A stretch of DNA of 64,000 nt. Source: Pomphorhynchus laevis. Lineage: Eukaryota > Acanthocephala > Palaeacanthocephala > Echinorhynchida > Pomphorhynchidae. Numbering within the stretch: position 1 is the first letter of the stretch; each line of letters begins with the position of its first letter. The translations under genes were made by a program, and so were the position numbers. The stretch spans positions 1-64,000 of the forward strand of contig WNNJ02000855.1 in NCBI GenBank assembly GCA_012934845.2, written 5' to 3'. Below the pieces are notes generated by a model. The model ran no database searches. It was not told the origin of the DNA and saw only the letters and a list, made by a program, of their open reading frames with translations. Below, in pieces: positions 13,150-24,689 of the stretch.

Positions 13150-14545
13150 TTTATTATATGAATATCTCAAAACGAGAGTGATACCAATACGCGTGAATTT
13201 TGTTAATCATTTTAGCCAGACGCGGAAGAACAACGAAAAACACTGCTAGATGTCGTTTCGTCATCACTATGACTCTTCAGTGTCAGGTCCCTCCCACTTC
13301 TGGATGCAGAGGACTAGCATATGGCTCTATCAAAGATTCATGTGAATGATGCACTAGAAAATCTCTAGTGACATCATCATTGAGTGCTGAATCAGCACTA
13401 CCGCTTCACCAAATAGGATCATTAGCGCAAAAGCACTGGCAAATACCAGCGCAAGGTATTTTGTTTATCGGCTAACTTATTTTATGAATATCTCCAAACG
13501 AGAGTGATACCAGTCCGCGTGAATTTTGTTAATCATTTTAGTCAGACGCGGAAGAACAACGAAAAACACTGCTAGATGCCGTTTCGTCATCACTATAACT
13601 CTTCAGTGCCAGTTCCCTCCCACTGCTGGATGCAGAGGAGGACTAGCAAATTTGCTAGTCATATTTGCAGGCTCGTTTCCCTCTTCCAAAACAAAAAAAA
13701 ATATTTGTTTTGTAAAAAACATATACTAAATATATTTAGTATATAAATATTTCCACTATATTTTAATTCAATAATATATTTCAACTTCCAAAACGTAAAA
13801 AGAGAAAATGCAATAATAGCTATAAAATATATACTAAAAGTATATTTAAATCAGGAAGGAAACCACATTACATGAAATATGCAGTTTAGTATTAACGCTT
13901 TCCATACTACCACTGTGATATAATTTTAAATTATTTATGCATTTTATATAAAATATGGCAATTTTAATATAAAAATTGTCAAAGTGATGTCGAAATTACA
14001 CTGACACGGTTAGTCACTGTTAGTCATTTTAGCCAGACGCGGAAAACAACTAAAAACACTGCTAAATGCTGTTTCGTCATCACTATGATTCTCAAGTGCC
14101 AGTTTCCTCCCACTGCTGGATGCAGAGGAGGACTAGCAAATTTGCTAGTCCTCCATAGTGATGACGAAACGGCATCTAGCAGTGTTTTTCGTTGTTCTTC
14201 CGCGTCTGACTAAAATGACTAACAAAATTCACGCGGATTGGTATCACTCTCGTTTTGAGATATACATAAAATAAGTTAGCCGATATACAAGATACCTTGC
14301 GCTGGTATTTGCCAGTGCTTTTGCGCTAATGATCCTATTTGGTGAAGCGGTAGTGCTGGTTTAGCACTCAATGATGATGGCACTAGAGGTTTTCTAGTGC
14401 ATCATTCACATTATTCTTTGATAGAGCCGTCTGCTAGTATTCCTCTGCATCAAGCAGTGGGAAGGAACTGGCACTGAAGAGTCATAGTGATGACAAAACG
14501 GTATCTAGCAGTGATTTTCGTTTTTCTTTCGCGTTTGACTAAAAT
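13150..14545. mobile_element. Retrozyme-like cluster (family 6) with type I hammerhead cores
   Basis: Units of about 325 bp: two head-to-tail copies start at about 13159 and 13484, a partial third lies near 13990-14150, and inverted copies occupy 14150-14545. Minus-strand copies carry a textbook hammerhead order: CTGAAGA, a 5-bp stem II (GTCAT/ATGAC around AGTG at 13254-13280; GTTAT/ATGAC at 13581-13606), then GAAAC. A GCGTC cleavage-type site lies about 40 nt downstream, with ACG/CGT able to close stem III. Each unit also has internal hairpins, e.g. GCACTAGAAAATCTCTAGTG. Tandem units of this size with a hammerhead are the defining features of retrozymes. Some copies are degenerate: the plus-strand one at 14474 has AAAA in place of GAAA. 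Confidence 0.7.
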
Positions 14546-14639
14546 AAAATTATTATTTTATAAAAAACAATGTTAAAAGTTGTTTTATTTAATATTAACA
14601 AAAATATATAAACGGAAAAACGAAACAGTTTATGAGTGC

Positions 14640-15378
14640 TTAAATAATACCATTCTTGTGGAAGAACGGCTGATTTGGCTTTTTCATGTTTTCCTACTGA
14701 GTAGACGTTGCCGCGTAGCCATCTAAGTAGCATGATTGATTACGAATTTGCAGGCTCGTTTCCCGCTTTCGTCTCTCGTGATATTGGAAAGGGGTGGTGT
14801 TGTCGGAAGTATTCGACGGGGCTAGGTGATTAAATAAGCAAACGTTCAACATGGACCGCTCCGTCATGCTTTTAAACAATCTACGACATTTTACGTCTAA
14901 CCTGGCATCTCGAGCTATTGTTGTTGATGATCTCTCAAAAATCATATTTTCATCAAGTGGTTGAATTACTGGCTCGATTGCCACAGCAGAACACAATTGG
15001 ACAATTATTTTGCAACAAGGTCTCTTAGGATGTTATGCCTGATTGTTGGTGTCCATCCCGTCTGACAGGAAAGAGGATGAGTAATGCTGAATTCTTCTCC
15101 GCATTGACATTTGTGTGGGACAAATGAATGATTTCAGCCGTAGCGTGCTGCCAAGGCATCGCGAAATTCAACCGGGCTTAGGTTCAGATTTTTCGCGCAT
15201 AGAGGTTTGCAAGACAGCCACGATGATGCACCTTTAACTTTCGCAAGACAAATACGCGCGCCGATGGGGTCACAGTTGTTCAGTACTTGCTGTTTTATTT
15301 GGGCATTGATTTGTGCCTTCTCATTCTTAATCAGATTTATTATTTCTCTTTGTCATGATCAAGGTTCTTCCCCTATAA
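14640..15378 (-). mobile_element. Non-LTR-like RT ORF, C-terminal fragment (zinc knuckle plus nuclease-like domain)
   Basis: The minus strand encodes, in two frames, a segment with GASSWL, NLSPVEFRDALAARYG, a C-x-C-G...H...C knuckle (CQCGEEFSITHPLSC) and RHNILRDL. This is followed by a part with AIEPVIQPLD and DARLDVKCRRLF...LNVCLFN. A CCHC knuckle followed by RHN..RD and a D...D-V-x-V region resembles the C-terminal part of LINEs that use a restriction-like endonuclease (family knowledge; assignment is inference). A related and longer copy lies at 39870-41540. At least one frameshift separates the two halves. Confidence 0.5.
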
Positions 15379-15419
15379 TGAAGATTAATTAATCTTCATT
15401 AATCTTTCCCTTTAATTAA

Positions 15420-16255
15420 GATTAAATAATAATGATAGCAATAAAATTTACATTCATTACATGGTAACTTCAATTGTTTTTTGATAAGCTTATTAATACT
15501 AAAAGCTTAAATACGTCGAAAATTAAAATTTGGAGGATTATATTTTTGATAAAATTTAAAAGAAAAGTAAAATAACAAACAATGATAAAAGGAAAGTTAA
15601 AATTAATAAAGATATGTATAAAGAACTTACTAAATTAAAGGATAAATATATAATAACAACTATTGATAAAGCTAGTAATAACTTTATCTTCATATGCAAA
15701 AAGCTTTATTATGATACACTGAGTAAAGATATACTGTGGAAACAAGTATGATATACTGAGGAAACAATTATTACAAGTCATAGTTATACTTCTTCTATAG
15801 TGGATAAAAGAAGTATACCGGTTTAATCAGATAATAAAACTATAAATATAAATTCTATTGGAATCCAAAATTACATAAAAATCTAATAAAACCTAGGTTC
15901 ATAAGTAGTGCGTTTAAATGTACATTAAAACCACTTTCTGTCTATATGAAATAATACTTAAAGCAATTAAATCACACATTAAAAAATATCGCAAGGTAAT
16001 CGAAATTAATACTGGTATAAACCACTATTTTAGTATTAATTCTACAAAAGAATTTTTAGAGCACACAAAAGGAATAAATTTTCAGAATATAAACACGTAC
16101 GATTTTAGTACGCTTTGTACAAATTTAGATTTAGCTAATATCAAAAAGATTCACTTTATCAAATGCTCTTGATAAAAGAGCATTTTCTTAGTTGTTGTTG
16201 ATATTAAAGAAGGGTTAGAAAAATTAATTAACCTTTTATTCGGAAATAGATGTGC
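15420..16255 (+). mobile_element. PLE fragment
   Basis: Closely related to 1480-2220: the same DKASNNF.FIC.KLYY block, the TGINHYFSINSTKEFLEHTKGINFQ region and the YDFSTLCTNLDL motif. It is interrupted by multiple stops. It ends in an AT palindromic run at 16256-16430. Confidence 0.6.
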
Positions 16256-18785
16256 ATTAAAAATATAATATATACATAATGTATAATATATTATTTATAT
16301 TATACATTATATATACCATATATACATTATACAATATATTTTTATATATTATATTACAATTATATATTATATATATCATATATATCAATATATGCATTAT
16401 ATATTTAATGATAATGATAAAAATATAATTTACAATTCATTATACCGTAACTTAAATTATTATTTTGATAAGCTTATTAATACTAAAAGATTAAATACAT
16501 CTAAGCTTAAAACATGGAAAGATTATATATTTGATGCAATTAAGAAGAAAATGAAAATAAATAACTATTAAATGAAATAAAAAATAAATATACACGCCTA
16601 AAACTTAAAGTTAAAATATAATATTTTATACTAAAATCTGAAATTTCATAAAAGGTTCATCATATATTAGCTTTTAAATATGTATCAAAATTTATTTCAG
16701 TTTGAATAAAGTAATCGAAGTAAATACAACGCACTCCAAAATATACTGTAGAGTAATGGACATAAACACTAGTATAAAATACTATTTCAGTATTTTACAA
16801 ACAAATATTTAGAATAACAAAATGATTAAATTTTAAAAATATAAATCAGATCAGTTAGCGGAGTCTCCGTATTTTGTACAATATATAAACCTCAATTACA
16901 TGTTCTACTCTTGAGATTTGATATAATCTAGATTTATATAAAGTAAGAATTAAAATAATAAAAATTTTTTTGAATTAGCTAATAAATAATAGACGATGCA
17001 TCAGAATAAGGATTAGAGATCAAAAGAGGTACTGCTATGTTATTATGTTTCTTATACTACTATCAACCCAACATAAGAGAGGAAACCAAATAAATACTAA
17101 TGATGAATTTTCTCCGATGAAATTTTGCAATCTGGGGTATTATCTTATTTTGATACAGAGTAGTTTATTTATTATCCATAAAACGTTTGCACGTCAGAGT
17201 TTAAATTTATTTTGAATAATATTTTAATGATTTATATATGTTACGATTTCAGGTTTTATATTTTTATCGTACCCTTGTTTAAAATATGTATCAATCAAAT
17301 TATTTAAATGATTTTGAAGAAAACCAATATCATTACAAATTGTTACAATTTTTAAAATTTCATTATTTAATGTATTATATTTTATATTATTAGGATGATT
17401 GCTTATGAAAAATTTTCTTGTAAATTAAAATATATCATCTTTCCGATATAAGTTAGTAATCGTTTTAATATATGTTAATTCAATGTTCATATCCACATAA
17501 ATAATATATCAACAATATTAAGAATTATATTATTAAGAATAATATTAACTTATTTTATTAAGAATTAAATTATCTGAATAAATTTATTCCCTTTTTGAAT
17601 AAAAATTATCAAAGTTAAATACATATGTCAATATATCGGAACATGTATCTTTTAGAGTTTAGATTTATTTTTTAAACAGTTATGAGCAAATTTATACTCA
17701 ATTAAGTTTAAAAATAAGTTAGATATAATTGGGAACTACTTCGCCTCATTGATACATTTATTTGTCTAAATATAGACGTCCTACTTTTACATAATTTTGA
17801 TATATCAAAATATTTAAGGCTTCTATCAATTCAATTTTATCCGTATATTTATATTTATTTGATTGTTAAATAGACGTTATAATCATTATACTCAATATAT
17901 GTAGATCTATGTTCGAATATACGGTTAATTGATTAAATAAAACTACATGGCTAAAATTGGATTAATAGAATTCTTAAATATCTTGATAATTTAAAATTTA
18001 TAATATTTATATTTTAACAAATAAAATATCTTCTTATAGAAGGTAATGGCGGCCCAATTATAGTTGACATTTTCTTGAAACTTAATTACTTATGAATTTG
18101 CTAATAACTGTTTAAAAAATAAATCTAAACTAAATAAATATATGAATTATGTGGTTCGAATTGACTAATAAATAAAGTACGATGTATCAAAAGAAATTTA
18201 TCTAGATAGTTTAATTTTTAAGACTAATCTTTTTGATAATAAAGGGTATTTATCTAGATATAAGCATTGAATTAAAAAATGATTATCAACTTATATCGTA
18301 AAGATTGCATATTTAAATTTACAAAAAAAACCTATGTTTGCATGATCATTAATGCATATTAAATAATATTAAACATAGAATAAAAATTTGCGTGCTGCCA
18401 TAATATGTAATGATATTATTCTTATTAAGAATTATATAAATCATTAAACGAGAAGTTAATCAAGCTTTCTATATAAAACTGATCACCTAATTGTCAAATA
18501 TAAATATCATCAAAATAAAATCAAAAATAATATTAAACTCGTAGGTGAACATATATATATGGATGCATAGTAAATAGCATGTAATGTGGAATATGTAATG
18601 ATAATCACATTATATTAGAGGGAAATATGTACTTATTAATATGTGTTTGGCCCCGCTGTTATGCTGGGTTGAGGAATAAAGGCCGAAACATGATAACAAA
18701 GCGGTTCTTCCTTATGATCGCTAAGCCTAATTATGATACATTATATATTATTTATTAATCAGTGCATAAAAATGCTGAACTATAA
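16256..18785. mobile_element. Further PLE fragments in both orientations
   Basis: 16256-16430 is a self-complementary TATA-rich run. 16430-16830 repeats the 5' part of the PLE ORF (+). 16970-17930 is an antisense copy of its 3' part; its complement encodes the LDMNIEL..IKTI-like block. 17940-18785 is a sense 3' part ending in the GC-richer hairpin segment near 18645-18710. All are heavily decayed. Confidence 0.5.
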
Positions 18786-18799
18786 AAATCTTAACTTAT

Positions 18800-19420
18800 A
18801 AAAAATCTGAAAATATTATAAATTAAAAAATAATACTAAATAATTAATAATAAATGATTAAATAATTACAAATAATAATAAACAATAAAGAATTGTTATA
18901 TAAGATTTATAATTTATATAAAGTTAAAATTTAAAATTGAAATTTAAAATAAAAGTCAATTTTTATGAATTGACTAAAATATAATCGATGATGTATCAGA
19001 ATAATGATTGGATGTCATCGGAAGAAACTGTTATGTTATCAGATTTCTGCCCTTACTTCTCACCCAACATAGCAGCGGGGTCAAATACATGATAAGGCGC
19101 ATTTCTTCTGATGAAATTTGATTATCTATTTTGTACCCTATTCTAATACTAAGTATATTTTATTTATCCATAAAAATTTTCAGCTCAAGAGTTTAAATTT
19201 ATTCTTTATATTGTTGTGTTGATTTATATATTTTACTATTTTCGGTTAGATTGCCTTTTAATGGTAACTTAGTTTAAAATATGTATCTATTAAATTATTT
19301 AAAAATAAATTTAAAGAAAACCAATATCATTACATATTGTTGCAATTCTTAAAATTTCATTATTTAATGTATCATATTTAATATTATATGATTTGTATTT
19401 ATAAATACCATTAAATATGT
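18800..19420 (-). mobile_element. PLE 3' fragment, antisense
   Basis: On the + strand the region reads as the complement of the PLE 3' end. It has the TGACTAAA..ATA..CGATG border words, the palindromic segment with arms CTGTTATGTT (19028-19037) and AACATAGCAG (19066-19075), and the CTGATGAAATTTGATTATCT word. Confidence 0.55.
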
Positions 19421-19500
19421 AATAATACCATATAATAACATGTAGCATATAATAAATGTGCATAATTAATTATATACATTCGTATATAATAAATGTATAT

Positions 19501-19567
19501 AATAAATATCCATATAATAAATATCCATATAATAAATATCCATATAATAAATATCCATATAATAAAT
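19501..19567. repeat. 15-bp tandem repeat
   Basis: Four exact copies of AATAAATATCCATAT plus a partial fifth. Simple-sequence expansion in AT-rich DNA. Confidence 0.9.
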
Positions 19568-20049
19568 GCATATTATATAATAAACTTTACAATACTTTGT
19601 ATTGTAAAGTTTATTTTTACATACGGCGTTGTCAATAGCCTAATAAAGCTGGTGTTTTATTATACAATATATTATTTTTTTGAGCTACGTTTTCAATGTA
19701 TGTTTCTGTCTGGTATTCTGATTAATTTTCAGTATCTTAAATATCATATTTATATAAATTTTGTTATTGTAAATTAAAAATATAACGTGTGTTATAGAAC
19801 ATTAGTTTCAGTATGTAACAAGTGTTAGATATTAAGGTAATAAATGTAAATACTACTTTCTGAATTTATGTGATTTAATTAGCAAACTGATTCCATAGCA
19901 ACAGGTTAATCATATTATAATGGTATAACCGATAGAAAATTGAATTAAGAAAGTCAAAAAGTTAAAGTCTATTATTAGTAAGTGAATATTACTAACAGAC
20001 TTTGATCACATTAATAAAACAATTTTGAGCGATATATTTATTTAAAGTA

Positions 20050-21021
20050 ATGTCTATACTAACGAGTCGACATTCGGAAAAAAGGAGACGACAGGCTATA
20101 CTTAAGACGGTAGCAAATCGTTATGATTTAATTAGTAGGTTAGGAAGCGGTTCATTCGGTGAAGTTTACAAAGCTCGAGACACGGAAACTGGAAATTTAG
20201 TTGCTGTAAAAACAGAGATTGCTAGCGGTTTCCATCCTCAACTAACGATAGAAAAGAAAATATACGAAGAGTTAATGGGTGAAGTTGGATTCGCGAAGAT
20301 GTATTTTTACGGAATAGAAAAGGGGTACCGGATTATAGTCATGGACGTGTTGGGGCCCACGCTAGAGGAACTATTCATGTATTGTTTTCGAAAATTTTCA
20401 GAGAAAACGGTTCTTATGATTGCTGATCAATCTATAGAAAGATTGTGTAGCTTGCACAAACATTTTATTATTCATCGTGATGTTAAGCCGGACAACATGG
20501 TTATCGGCCTGAATCAAAATGCCAGTGTCATTCATTTTGTTGACTTTGGTCTTTGTAAGGAGTATCGTAATCCTGAAAGCTTACAACATGTTCAAATGAA
20601 AACAGGTCGTTCATTAACGGGGACAGCGCGATATGCTAGTATGAATGCTCATTCTGGAAGGGAGCAGAGCAGACGGGATGACCTCGAATCATTAGGCTAT
20701 GTGCTTTTATATTTATTACGTGGTAAATTGCCATGGCAGGGAATTCAGGCGGCAACTAAAAGACATAAGTATTACAAGATTCATAAGATGAAACAGGAGT
20801 GTGATATCGAGAGCTTATGCAAGGGTTATTCACCAGTGTTTGCTGAATATATGAACTACGTTAAAAATCTAGACTTCACTGAACGCCCAGATTATAATTA
20901 CATGAAGAATATGTTTAGGAAGGCCATGTTAAAAAAGCATTACAAATATGACTATAACTATGACTGGATTACGTCCAAAAAGTGTAGAATTAGAAGATTT
21001 TTCCATTTAAAGTATTTTTGA
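20050..21021 (+). CDS. Casein kinase 1 (CK1-alpha-like), intronless
   Basis: Single 323-residue open frame for a Ser/Thr kinase. Visible motifs are the glycine loop GSGSFG (32-37), ATP-binding Lys54 in VAVK, catalytic HRDVKPDN (142-149), DFG at 165-167, and the CK1 signature in which SMN replaces APE (197-199). LTGTARYAS, EQSRRDDLESLGYVL, LPWQG and the basic KRHKY patch also match CK1-alpha. All catalytic residues are present, so it may be active. CK1 enzymes phosphorylate acidic or primed Ser/Thr and act in Wnt signalling, division and the germ line. The tail after the kinase core is short (about 15 residues) and basic. Absence of introns and isolation among repeats suggest a retroposed duplicate; such CK1 expansions are known in nematodes, for example. 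The ATG at 20050 is chosen because it gives the normal CK1 N-terminal length before the glycine loop. Confidence 0.92.
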   Translation: MSILTSRHSEKRRRQAILKTVANRYDLISRLGSGSFGEVYKARDTETGNLVAVKTEIASGFHPQLTIEKKIYEELMGEVGFAKMYFYGIEKGYRIIVMDVLGPTLEELFMYCFRKFSEKTVLMIADQSIERLCSLHKHFIIHRDVKPDNMVIGLNQNASVIHFVDFGLCKEYRNPESLQHVQMKTGRSLTGTARYASMNAHSGREQSRRDDLESLGYVLLYLLRGKLPWQGIQAATKRHKYYKIHKMKQECDIESLCKGYSPVFAEYMNYVKNLDFTERPDYNYMKNMFRKAMLKKHYKYDYNYDWITSKKCRIRRFFHLKYF

Positions 21022-22420
21022 AAGCTATAATCTTATTATATTTATTGAAATTTGTAAATTATTTAATTGATTAATTCTACACGATATATAAAATTTTGCT
21101 GAACTCGTCATTTAAAATACAAAGAAACAAGTGCATAAAAGCTTATAGCAATGTACATTTCGTATCGAATTGCGAAAATATCAATCTAAATAGTCATTCC
21201 AGGGGTGATTTTGCTTTTTATATTTTAAGTTTATTTGTATGTGAGCAGAAACTTACAAGGGTAACATAATAAACAACTACTGTGAATATCATTTATTTTT
21301 AAATACTCATTTAAAAAAAGAATTATATCATCAGTTAGGATAAATAATGATTTAGAATATCAAATATATTGAAGTGTTTATCGGTACCAATTGCACCCTT
21401 TTTATTGCAGTTAGATATCGACAGTGTATATTAAATTATTTAAAAATAATATAAAAATTTTATATATTTATAAATTATATTTTAATTTAATTCAAATTAA
21501 ACTGCAGTCAAAGGTAAGATTAACAGATTTAAGAACATAAATACCACATTATAAGAAGCCTACCGTCAATTACAGCTGTTTATCACTGTCGTGATTGGAG
21601 AAGACCAATCACGACATTGGTTCCGATGGTAGTAAAAATTATTATTTTTAATTGACATTTCTAGGGTAAATTACATTGAAGATTATATTTAATGAATTTA
21701 GAAGTCAATTAATGCCAATCAGTATACCGGATTTTACCATTTTTGTAAATTTATTCTATTAATTTTAATCTAAACTATTATTATCAATCTAAATTATTAT
21801 TTTTAATTGACATTTTTAGGGTAAATTAAATTGAAGATTATATTTAATGAATTTAGAAGTCAATTAATGCCAATCAGTATACCGGATTTTACCATTTTTG
21901 TAAATTTATTCTATTAATTTTAATCTAAACTTTAATTATTTTTAATTAGCTGTGCATTATCAGGTTTTCATAAAATATTGTTGAATAACATCTCAGCATA
22001 TTATATTGATTTTATTATTACAATATGATCCACAAATTGAGTTAAACTGTGATTGATTGAATTAAGTTCAACTCAGCCCGACTAGACAATAGATAAAATT
22101 GTAAGAAGAATATTAAATACAAATATTAAATGTGTATAAAAGATCACCGCTTATACCAATTCGTTAGCAATTACAATTAGTAATTAATACAATATATAAA
22201 AAATTAAATGTTATTTATAAATAATATAAAATAATTGAATAATATAACTGCAATATTTATTTTTGTGCATATTATCTATACGAAACAATTTGCAGTAATT
22301 GTGCAATATATATAATCCATTAGATTTGCGGAAAACTGACACTGTCCCGGATCATCCATTGAATGATACATTAGTAATAATTGTCGTAAGTAGATAAAAC
22401 ACAGGAAATGAAGACCAAGA
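21022..22420. other. CK1 3' flank with a hairpin and a 153-bp tandem duplication
   Basis: No gene. 21587-21616 is a perfect hairpin (TGTCGTGATTGG / CCAATCACGACA, 6-nt loop). 21639-21791 and 21792-21935 are a direct tandem duplication of 153 bp with few differences (both contain GAAGTCAATTAATGCCAATC). The remainder is AT-rich. Confidence 0.6.
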
Positions 22421-22426
22421 GCAATT

Positions 22427-22474
22427 TCTTGTAAAGCTTTCGGGCTAACTGCCCTTCTTCAGTACATTGTAAGA
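22427..22474 (-). ncRNA. Hammerhead-type ribozyme motif (type I, minimal stem III)
   Basis: Reading the minus strand: TTCT, internal loop, TGTA, CTGAAGA, A, GGGC-loop-GCCC, GAAA, GCTT, TACA, AGAA. The elements fit a hammerhead with N7=A. Stem I is TGTA/TACA plus TTCT/AGAA, stem II is four G-C pairs, and AGCT can only pair with a second copy, as in known dimeric minimal hammerheads. One extra A sits between CUGAAGA and stem II, which may lower or abolish activity. Confidence 0.5.
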
Positions 22475-22498
22475 ACTTTAATAACCAATACTTTTTCT

Positions 22499-23041
22499 AT
22501 ATATATCACAAGGCAGTCGAAACGACTGATGGTAGTTCACCCTACTGATGAGTGCTGCCGGCTACCATTAGCTCGTCTGGGAGTGATAACGAAGTCTGCT
22601 CTGCTTGTAATCGAATTACGGTTTTTGGCAAAATTCTTAATTATACAACTGTAGCTTGTAAGCTCCAGGAGAACAGTGTGAACCATTCAGCTCTTAAATT
22701 ATAAAAATGTATCCTCAAAGGATCCTGTTAGAAAACAACCAACGACAGCAATAAATATTTCTGCCTATTAAATTAGGATGATCCGGAAAGCACGTGGTTT
22801 GCTTAAAGAGGCTATGCCCATGCTACCACATTAGCAAATTCTCGGAAATGCCTTCTTAATATATCACAAGGCGGCCGAAACGACTGATGGTAGTTCACCC
22901 TACTGATGAGTGCTGCAGGCTACCATTAGCTCGTCTAAGAGTGATAACGAAGTCTGCTCTGCTTGTAATCGAACTCCGGTTTTTGGCAAAATTCTTAATT
23001 ATACAACTGTAGTTTAAGACCATTCAGCTCTTAAATTATAT
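22499..23041 (+). mobile_element. Family-1 retrozyme-like element, tandem dimer (358-bp period)
   Basis: ATATCACAAGGC starts at 22503 and again at 22861; the second unit is cut short near 23041. Each unit opens with GGCAGTC (GGCGGCC in the second), GAAACG, ACTGATGGTAG, CTGATGAG, TGCTGCC, GGCTACCATTAG, CTCGTC, then AGTGATA. TATCAC and GTGATA can close the structure. GGCAG.C pairs with GCTGCC, and TGATGGTAG with CTACCATTA, in interleaved order. Single related copies are at 35806-35960 (minus) and the diverged families 2 and 3. No ORF; presumably non-autonomous. Confidence 0.65.
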
Positions 23042-24454
23042 ATATAAGATGAAAAGTAGCTCAGGATCTACGAGGGATTCTATTTATAATTTAAAAGTTT
23101 AAGATTAAAATTGTGAACGAACTACATATACTAGCTCATTGTGTGTGCTCAGAACTCAAACTATGCGTGATCGAATGCAAATACAACATTAGACACATGC
23201 TTCATTCTTTTGAGACTCATAATTAGCATGAACACGATGGCCCTCATTCATAGGTACCTGAACACACCGCTACAAATATATTGAAATATAAATGGAAACA
23301 CTCGTGAATACTGGTTTGCTTTTCAACTTATAATTTTCAAAAAATATAATTGAATATATTTATAGATTAGCAAAGAACTACATCAATATACTTGTGACAG
23401 CATGTATTCAGGTGCCTATGAATAAGGGCCATCCTCACTCTAATGCCCCATTAGAACGAAACATAAATCTAGCGTTGTCTTGCGTTTAATTACGAGCAGT
23501 TTGTGTTCATTGGACGACTGGGCACTCAATTAAAGAAGTAGATGCAGTTCGTTCAGTTTTAATATTAAACGTTTTGAAAAATAATATATAAATAACTGAA
23601 TTAACTAAACAACTAAATAACTAAGTTTCGTTATAGAAGAGCAGTTTTCCAGAATCGGATGAATTTTCAACTATTTGATAGACCATCCGAAATTTAGTTT
23701 TTCTTTATTTCATTAAATTTCTACTTTTTATTTTTACTTAGTTAAACTTGGCGTCATTTTTCTTGAGATGTTTTATCTTTCTGTTTCGCATTAGTCTGCG
23801 AAATTATTTTGTCCATGTATTCTGTTTAAATTGATGACGCTGATAGTGATTTACGAAATTTGGTAAATTTGTCTACTAAATTAATTTTTTATACTCTACT
23901 ACTCGGCCATTTTCAATATTTTCTATTTCTAAATTGAAAAAATAATTGAAATTGAAATTTCTATATTTTCCATAAAGTCAAAAGAAAGATACCTTCTTGT
24001 TCTTAGATTTTAAACATTTGTTCTCACGTTGTTCGCAATTAAAGTTGTTTTAAATTTTTTGAAAAACGATAACAAATGGACATCGAAATAAATGTTCCAT
24101 GGTTATCAATAGGAAAATGAATTCCCAAAAATGAATTACGTTTTTATAAGCAAATGTTTCCCAATTTAAACTGCTAGTGTTGGAAATTATTATCAGGATC
24201 AGTATTAATTGCACATAACACTTTTTAATAATTTAGAACTCTAAAAACTTGTTTTTTTTTGTGATAACAGAACAAAGGAAGAATATTAACAACAGAGGAT
24301 CTATTTTTTTTCTAAAATAGAAGTCACCGATCATCGCAGTTAGATTTATTTTAATATATTTTTATTATAATGTTGTGTTTGTTCTAAATCTTAATTATAT
24401 TAGAATTTAGATTTAATTTTAAATATCCAGGAAAACAATCAGGTATAGTTGAAC
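23042..24454. other. AT-rich region with one MITE-like inverted-repeat element
   Basis: 23236-23434 is bounded by about 31-bp inverted repeats (GATGGCCCTCATTCATAGG... and its complement with two or three differences), with about 135 bp between. It could be a small MITE or foldback. No target duplication is clear. Nothing else is recognisable in this stretch. Confidence 0.4.
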
Positions 24455-24515
24455 GACAACAAAAATTATTTTGATATTTCGCTAGTAACTACTAGCATCT
24501 TCAGAAATTAACATA
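24455..24515 (-). ncRNA. Hammerhead-type motif
   Basis: On the minus strand: TTT, CTGAAGA (24498-24504), T, GCTAG-TAGTTA-CTAGC, GAAA, TATC, AAA. Stem II is a perfect 5-bp GCTAG/CTAGC with one extra base before it. AUAU can form the minimal stem III only between two copies. The TATTTCGCTAG word links it to the foldbacks at 8.9 and 12.7 kb. Confidence 0.4.
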
Positions 24516-24689
24516 ACAATGAAAAAGAAAATAATTACATAAATAAAGTTTCTTGTCTGTTTGAACTTTGATGATGGAATCAATATCGTTGCTTACACTT
24601 GTTCATAAAACATTTTCGTTTGTAGGGACTGCAGCGAACAAAAACACAACAATGAAACAAAAATAAGCAAAATAAAACAAAAAAGGAAG

